NCBI GenBank assembly: GCA_022510885.1
Contig: JAFLSP010000057.1
Coordinates: 1-10,531, forward strand
From: Treponema sp.
GTDB lineage: Bacteria; Spirochaetota; Spirochaetia; Treponematales; Treponemataceae
Direction of reading: 5' to 3'
DNA length: 10,531 bases
Shown here: positions 6,620 through 10,531 of the stretch, piece by piece
How positions within the stretch are numbered: the first letter of the stretch is position 1
How the letters are laid out: each line of letters starts with the position of its first letter
The notes under the pieces: model-generated
Told to the model about the DNA's origin: nothing
Databases searched by the model: none
The model's input: only the letters and a program-made list of their open reading frames with translations
Position numbers and translations under genes: made by a program

Positions 6620-6625
6620 CCTCCT
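6620..6625 (-). promoter_or_regulatory. nadK ribosome binding site before a GTG start
   Basis: AGGAGG on the minus strand is 5 bases before GTG (6614) and 3 bases before the overlapping, out-of-frame ATG (6616). The ATG frame stops after four codons (Met-Trp-Val-Ile), so only the GTG yields NAD kinase. Confidence 0.7.
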
Positions 6626-6646
6626 ATAAACTGACCGCGCCGACGG

Positions 6647-7723
6647 TCACGGAAGCGTTCCCAGCACTTTGGTGATGTTCGTCACCGCCTCGCTGCCCAG
6701 CCGCGGATACAGCGGAAACAGCACCGTGCGCAAGGACAGGGCCTTCGCCGTCCTGCACGCGGCCGAAAGTTCCTCGCCCTTGCGCGCAACTACGGAATCC
6801 TCGTAGGCAAGGCGGATTTCGATGTCCCTGCGCCCCGCATACTGCTTTGCGTCCTTGACGCTGCCCGCAAGCACCACCGGAAACGACCAGACCGTCGAGC
6901 CGTCGCCGTGTTCCCGCGCAAACGTGCGGTTCTTCCCGCTCAGAAGCGCGCGCTGAAAACTCGCGTATATCGTCTTGCGGATGTCCTCGTTGCGGCGGAA
7001 TTCCTTTATCTGCACGAACGCAAGCGCGCTGTTGATGTCGGGGAGGATGTCCGTGCGCGGCGCGCCGTCCGCCACGCTCTTGAGCGCGCTCCACTCGCGA
7101 CGGCGCGGCGCAAGCAGCACCGCGCCGCCCCCCGCCGTAATCGTGTCGAATTCTTCCAGCCCCATAATGGCATACACGCCGAACGACCCGGCGGGCCTGC
7201 CCTTCTGCGCGTCCTTGCCCGGCGCGTCGTCAACACCATCACCCGCCGCGGGCATGACCGCCGCGCCGACTGAATGGGAAATATCTTCTATAACGGGAAC
7301 GCCCAGCGCGACAATGCGCTCCAGCTCGGGCAGGATGCCCATCGTCTCATGCAGCAACAGCAGGCGACCGCCCGCCTTCATGCCTTCCGCCACGATGTCG
7401 GCAGTCACCAGCCCCGTCTCCTCGCTCACGTCCAAAACGAGCGGCGTATAGCCCAACTGCGCCACCGCGTCATACTGCCAGCTCGGCGCGAGCGCGGAAA
7501 GCATAATCGGGCTTGCGGCAGGCATATCCAGGGCTTTGAGCGCGTAGGAAAGCGCAATCGTCGCGCTGCGGAACGCGACCGCACCGTCACAGCCCGTCGC
7601 CTCCTTCACCGCCTGCACGAGCCGCGCGTTCAACTCGCCCGGCCCGGTCTTCTCATCGACCATGCAGGTCAGCACGGCATCCATTTCCCTTCTGCGAATC
7701 GTAGAACTGAATGTCTGAATCAT
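6647..7723 (-). CDS. DegT/DnrJ/EryC1-like protein lacking the PLP lysine
   Basis: A 358-residue protein with the aminotransferase fold of the DegT/DnrJ/EryC1 (SpsC-like) family, whose members usually transfer amino groups to nucleotide sugars using pyridoxal phosphate. Family landmarks are AVAFRSATIALSYALKAL (48-65, cofactor phosphate loop), VIEDISHSVGA (144-154, with D147, which normally contacts the pyridine nitrogen) and GSFG (179-182) followed by TITAGGGAVLL (194-204). In active members the latter reads roughly SFHPTKVITTGEGGAV; aligned here, the Schiff-base lysine position is F192, and no lysine lies between 175 and 214. A poorly conserved Asp/Gly/Lys-rich insertion occupies about 158-177. 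The usual transaminase reaction is therefore unlikely; a cofactor-binding or structural role is possible. Start: ATG at 7723 keeps the family N-terminus, with only a weak AGG upstream. It lies 28 bases after cheW and 32 before nadK. No sugar-biosynthesis genes are nearby. Confidence 0.8.
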   Translation of the reverse strand: MIQTFSSTIRRREMDAVLTCMVDEKTGPGELNARLVQAVKEATGCDGAVAFRSATIALSYALKALDMPAASPIMLSALAPSWQYDAVAQLGYTPLVLDVSEETGLVTADIVAEGMKAGGRLLLLHETMGILPELERIVALGVPVIEDISHSVGAAVMPAAGDGVDDAPGKDAQKGRPAGSFGVYAIMGLEEFDTITAGGGAVLLAPRRREWSALKSVADGAPRTDILPDINSALAFVQIKEFRRNEDIRKTIYASFQRALLSGKNRTFAREHGDGSTVWSFPVVLAGSVKDAKQYAGRRDIEIRLAYEDSVVARKGEELSAACRTAKALSLRTVLFPLYPRLGSEAVTNITKVLGTLP

Positions 7724-7751
7724 GGAGTCAGCCTAAGAGGGCGAAGCCGGG

Positions 7752-8246
7752 CTATTCTTCTTCCGACTCTACACCGCCGTTCATAATCTTCTGCAATTCC
7801 TTCGCGCTAAAGATTTTGCGGATGTCGAGCATAATCAGATAACTGGAATCGCGGCGGACAACACCGCTGATGTATTCCGTGCCGATGCCGCTAATCATCT
7901 GCGGCGGCGGCTTGATTTCGTCCTTTTCAATCGTCACGACACGGGCAACGCGGTCAATGACGATACCCGCCTTCATGCCGTCGATGTTCAGAATAATGAA
8001 TCCGCCCTCAAACTCCATGCCGTCCTCGTCCACGGCCATTTTCTTGATGCCGAAACGCCGGTGCAGGTTGATGACGGGAATAATCTCACTACGAAGATTG
8101 AAAATACCTTCAACATAGTACGGCGCGTTCGGGATGGGACGCACCGGCGTCACCTTGACGATTTCCTTCACGTCCATGATGTCCACGCCATATATTTCCT
8201 CGCCAAGCTGAAAGGTTACCTGTTGCGTCTGCGCAGTTTCCGCCAT
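7752..8246 (-). CDS. cheW: chemotaxis adaptor protein CheW
   Basis: CheW couples methyl-accepting chemoreceptors to the histidine kinase CheA in the polar signalling array. At 164 residues it has the normal length, with one CheW domain spanning about 8-152. Recognisable stretches are VTFQLGEEIYGVDIMDVKEI (10-29), IPNAPYYVEGIFNLRSEIIP (38-57, the receptor-contact region), VINLHRRFG (58-66), AGIVIDRVARVV (93-104) and YISGVVRRDSSYLIMLDIRKI (125-145). A short acidic tail (ESEEE) ends the protein. Start: ATG at 8246 with GGAGG (8255-8251). It is the first gene of the operon and has a good promoter directly upstream. No cheA, receptor or other chemotaxis gene lies in the window; treponemes commonly carry a second cheW elsewhere beside cheA. 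Confidence 0.96.
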   Translation of the reverse strand: MAETAQTQQVTFQLGEEIYGVDIMDVKEIVKVTPVRPIPNAPYYVEGIFNLRSEIIPVINLHRRFGIKKMAVDEDGMEFEGGFIILNIDGMKAGIVIDRVARVVTIEKDEIKPPPQMISGIGTEYISGVVRRDSSYLIMLDIRKIFSAKELQKIMNGGVESEEE

Positions 8247-8269
8247 AATTCCTCCAAGAGTGATGTACT

Positions 8270-8298
8270 AGAATACACTGAAAAGCGTTAAAATACAA
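8270..8298 (-). promoter_or_regulatory. promoter of the cheW operon
   Basis: TTGTAT (8298-8293) and TATTCT (8275-8270) are separated by exactly 17 bases on the minus strand, a good sigma-70-type layout. The predicted transcription start near 8263 gives a leader of about 16 bases that holds the GGAGG of cheW. The -35 box lies within the T-rich tail of the upstream terminator. I see no match to a flagellar sigma-28 promoter. Confidence 0.6.
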
Positions 8299-8327
8299 GA
8301 CGGAAAGCGACGATTTTCGCCGCTTTC
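8291..8327 (-). terminator. intrinsic terminator of the glutamate synthase-like gene
   Basis: After the TAA at 8340-8338 the minus strand forms a hairpin with perfect 7-base arms GAAAGCG/CGCTTTC (8327-8321 and 8309-8303). It can be extended by a CG/CG pair across one mismatch, with a short A/T loop. It is followed by CGTCTTGTATTTT, a moderately T-rich tail. It separates this gene from the cheW operon. Confidence 0.75.
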
Positions 8328-8337
8328 TTCTCTATAT

Positions 8338-9657
8338 TTACGCTGTCGCGGCGGGCTTGTTCGCCTTGATGTATTCCATCACGCTGTTCGCCACACGCTT
8401 TCCCTCGCGCATCGCCATGACGACCGTCTTGGGGCCGTGCACGATGTCGCCGGCGGCAAACACGCCCTTTTTCCCCGTCATGCCGTAGAACGGCGCGCCG
8501 TCGGCAATCTCCGTCTTGATGAGATGCCCCTCGTCAAGCACGATGCCGTCCGTTCCCGCCGTCGTCACGTCGTTCGGCTCCGAGCCGATGGCGATAATGA
8601 TTTTGTTGGCCGACAGGACGATTTCGCCGTCCGGCGTTTTTGTCCTAAAGCCGATGACCTTTCCGTCCTTGCCCTCGAAGGAGACGGGCACGTGCTCCCA
8701 CTTGAATTCAACGCCGTCCTTCACCGCCTCGTCGTACTCCGCCTTCGCCGCCTTCATGAACTCAATAGTCCGGCGGTAGCAGACATACGTGTGCCGCGCG
8801 CCCATGCGGGCGGCCGTCCGGCAGGCATCCATCGCAACATTGCCCGCGCCGATGACGACCACTTCGTCGCCCTCTTTAACCTGGATTTTGTCGCGCGTGA
8901 TTTTCCCCGTGTTGTAGTCGCGCATATCGTGCAGCAACTTGAGCGCGTCAATCACGCCGTCCAGGTCCTCGCCCGGCAGGCCAAGCCCCTTCGCCTGCAC
9001 CGCACCTGCGGCAATCAGCACCGCGTCGAATCCTTCCGCAAGCAGCTGGTCAATCGTCACGTCCTTTCCGACTTCCGTATTCGTCTTGATGACCACGCCG
9101 TTGTCGGACAGCCGCTTGATGTGCCGCTGCACGATGTCCTTGGGCAGGCGGAACGCCGGAATACCGTACATCAGCACGCCGCCCGCCTCCTCGTCCTTCT
9201 CATACACCGTAACGTCGTACTGCTGCCGCGTCAGCTCGAACGCCGCGCTCAAGCCCGCCGGCCCCGACCCGATGACCGCGACCTTGCCCGCCGTCTTGGG
9301 GAGTTTCTTGATTTTGTTCAGCTGGAATTCCGCCTCAAAATTGGCGATGAACCGCTCAATCTGCCCAATCAGAATCGGCGGCTTGTTCATGCGGTTCATA
9401 ATGCAGTGACCCTGGCACTGGTTCTCGTGCGGGCACACGTGGCCGCAGATGGCGGGAAGATTGCTCCGCTCGGAAATAATCGTATATGCCTCGCCGATGT
9501 TCCCGCTTGAGAGCGCGCGGTTGAACGCCGGGATGTCGTTCGCAATCGGACAGCCCGTGCGGCACATGGGCTTGGGGCATTTCAGGCAGCGCTGCGCTTC
9601 CGCAATCGCCTCTTCCAACGTATACGGGGGAATATCCTCTTTTTCTGTCTCTGCCAT
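8338..9657 (-). CDS. gltD: NADPH-dependent glutamate synthase small subunit-type flavoprotein (GltD/NfnB family)
   Basis: A 439-residue iron-sulfur flavoprotein. The N-terminal domain has two cysteine clusters for [4Fe-4S] centres: C24, C27, C32, C36 (CLKCPKPMCRTGCP) and C71, C75, C81, C85. Then comes an FAD site, VAVIGSGPAGLSAAFEL (126-142), and an NADPH site with the GxGxxA form, VVVIGAGNVAMDACRTA (266-282). The C-terminal FAD motif is GVFAAGDIVHGPKTVVMAM (398-416). In GltD this subunit passes electrons from NADPH to the large subunit for glutamate synthesis; in NfnB it works with NfnA in electron bifurcation with ferredoxin; some bacteria keep it as a stand-alone 'homotetrameric' form. No partner gene is in the window, so the exact role is open. 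Start: ATG at 9657 with GGAG at a 6-base spacing; an in-frame ATG at 9735 lies upstream of the promoter and is rejected. Confidence 0.9.
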   Translation of the reverse strand: MAETEKEDIPPYTLEEAIAEAQRCLKCPKPMCRTGCPIANDIPAFNRALSSGNIGEAYTIISERSNLPAICGHVCPHENQCQGHCIMNRMNKPPILIGQIERFIANFEAEFQLNKIKKLPKTAGKVAVIGSGPAGLSAAFELTRQQYDVTVYEKDEEAGGVLMYGIPAFRLPKDIVQRHIKRLSDNGVVIKTNTEVGKDVTIDQLLAEGFDAVLIAAGAVQAKGLGLPGEDLDGVIDALKLLHDMRDYNTGKITRDKIQVKEGDEVVVIGAGNVAMDACRTAARMGARHTYVCYRRTIEFMKAAKAEYDEAVKDGVEFKWEHVPVSFEGKDGKVIGFRTKTPDGEIVLSANKIIIAIGSEPNDVTTAGTDGIVLDEGHLIKTEIADGAPFYGMTGKKGVFAAGDIVHGPKTVVMAMREGKRVANSVMEYIKANKPAATA

Positions 9658-9694
9658 CGTAATCTCCAGTTCAAAAGAAACTCTCGCTCTTTCC

Positions 9695-9723
9695 AGTATA
9701 CTTGAGGATTGCGGAAATTGCAA
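9695..9723 (-). promoter_or_regulatory. promoter of the glutamate synthase-like gene
   Basis: TTGCAA (9723-9718) and TATACT (9700-9695) are separated by 17 bases on the minus strand. The predicted start of transcription near 9688 gives a leader of about 30 bases before the ATG at 9657. The promoter begins only 9 bases after the comF stop, and no terminator separates the two genes, so some read-through is likely. Confidence 0.6.
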
Positions 9724-9731
9724 ATCAAATC

Positions 9732-10481
9732 TCAATCGACCGCAAACAATGTGAGCGCGTATACCTTTTCCACGCCAAAACGTTTCAGCTGCGACGCGCA
9801 GGCCTCAATCGTCGCCCCCGTCGTCATCACGTCGTCAACAAGCACGACCGCGCGCGGCGGCACGGGACACAGCCTGCGCAAACGGCGCGGCGACCTGAGC
9901 GCAAAGGCGCGTTCCGTCACATCAAGCCGCCGCGCACGGCCGAGCGTCTTCTGCTCCAGGCGCGACCTGCGCTCCAGCAGCGGGAGAACCGCGCGGCGAT
10001 GCCGACGGCGCAGCAGGCGGCACAGCTCGTCAACAGGGTCCCAGCCGCGCGCGCGGATTTTTCCCGGACGCGGCGGCACGGGAACGAGCGGCACGTCCGG
10101 CCCGATGAGCGAGTCCAGCTGGCGCAGGGCATCGGCACACATGCGCGCGAACACGGGAGACATCGTGCGGCGGTCCTCCATTTTCCAGGCGAACAGCAGC
10201 GATTTCTTCCACAGCCGGTAGGCATGAAGCGAAAACACGCCGTCAGTCGAGCGCAGAACCGGCGCGGCGCGGCACACAGAACAGATGCCGATTTCGCTCA
10301 GCAGGACTTTTCCGCATACGCGGCAGCGCGAAACCGCCGCCCCCGCCAAGGGCGGCCATGACCGCGCAAAGAGCCGCAGGCAGGCGGAACACAAAGGCTG
10401 CGCGAACGACGCGCCCCCGCAGCGCACGCAGGTGTCGCCGCCAAAGAGAACTGCGCATATATAGCGAAGCAACCGAAGCAT
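9732..10481 (-). CDS. comF: ComF-family phosphoribosyltransferase-like protein
   Basis: A 249-residue member of the ComF/GntX family, whose Gram-positive and Haemophilus relatives are needed for DNA uptake in transformation. The N-terminus carries four CxxC pairs suited to zinc binding (C18/C21, C31/C34, C53/C56, C67/C70). The C-terminal phosphoribosyltransferase-like domain shows LVPVPPRPGKIRARGWDPVD (132-151), a KTLGRARRLDVTERAF stretch (178-193) and the PRPP loop VVLVDDVMTTGAT (212-224). The reaction is not known for the family. The middle part is unusually arginine-rich. Start: ATG at 10481; the upstream ribosome site is weak (AAGAAG). The 50 bases before it are AT-rich, but I cannot define a convincing promoter. 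Whether this organism is transformable cannot be judged, as no other competence gene is in the window. Confidence 0.92.
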   Translation of the reverse strand: MLRLLRYICAVLFGGDTCVRCGGASFAQPLCSACLRLFARSWPPLAGAAVSRCRVCGKVLLSEIGICSVCRAAPVLRSTDGVFSLHAYRLWKKSLLFAWKMEDRRTMSPVFARMCADALRQLDSLIGPDVPLVPVPPRPGKIRARGWDPVDELCRLLRRRHRRAVLPLLERRSRLEQKTLGRARRLDVTERAFALRSPRRLRRLCPVPPRAVVLVDDVMTTGATIEACASQLKRFGVEKVYALTLFAVD

Positions 10482-10531
10482 GACACTTCTTTATTGTGTT
10501 TAAAATGCAATTTTTCCCTCTTTTTGCGAAA

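Noticed and set aside
8437..9510. A 357-codon plus-strand frame opposite the glutamate synthase-like gene.
   Set aside because: Its composition is the typical Arg/His/Val-rich antisense shadow, and the minus-strand gene is fully supported by motifs.
9658..9735. A 26-residue N-terminal extension of the glutamate synthase-like protein.
   Set aside because: The upstream ATG lies before the promoter boxes at 9723-9695 and overlaps the end of comF; the ATG at 9657 has a proper ribosome site.
10482..10531. Promoter for comF in the AT-rich edge.
   Set aside because: No pair of boxes has acceptable spacing, and the window ends too soon to judge.
1..10531. tRNA, rRNA, CRISPR array, riboswitch, phage or defence system.
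   Set aside because: Reading both strands, I found no cloverleaf-like segment, no regularly spaced repeats and no protein of these systems; nearly all sequence is accounted for by the ten genes.

Overview
The window carries ten protein genes. All are on the minus strand and tightly packed, in GC-rich DNA (about 60% by eye) whose few intergenic gaps are AT-rich. The content points to a spirochaete of the genus Treponema, probably a GC-rich host-associated species. First, a PD-(D/E)XK 'putative transposase' of a type abundant in treponemes is present. Second, from memory, Treponema pallidum has the similar order cheW, aminotransferase-like gene, NAD kinase, recN, hypothetical gene, LysM gene in its TP0439-TP0444 region. 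The species cannot be named from this sequence alone.

Layout in the direction of transcription (right to left): a ComF-type phosphoribosyltransferase (10481-9732); a glutamate synthase small-subunit/NfnB-type flavoprotein (9657-8338) with its own promoter and a clear intrinsic terminator; then a probable seven-gene operon starting at a promoter just upstream of cheW. That operon is cheW (8246-7752), a DegT/DnrJ-like protein (7723-6647), NAD kinase (6614-5760), recN (5767-4022), an unrecognised helical protein (4019-3204), a YfbR-like HD protein (3185-1959) and a secreted LysM/M23-like protein (1908-1054). Spacing inside it ranges from an 8-base overlap to 50 bases. After a 125-base AT-rich gap come a promoter, a long hairpin and the Rpn-type nuclease (928-74), whose stop codon lies in an intergenic-type palindromic repeat.

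The operon mixes chemotaxis signalling (CheW), NADP(H) supply (NadK), double-strand break repair (RecN), probable nucleotide hydrolysis (HD protein) and an envelope protein. No single pathway joins them, so the link may be co-expression rather than a complex. Three of the seven products contain enzyme folds whose catalytic residues appear to be missing: the DegT-like protein lacks the pyridoxal-phosphate lysine, the HD protein has a second, metal-ligand-free copy of its domain at the N-terminus, and the M23-like domain has lost its zinc ligands. These are the most interesting observations here. I see no phage, CRISPR, defence island, tRNA or rRNA, and no stretch over 300 bases without a gene.
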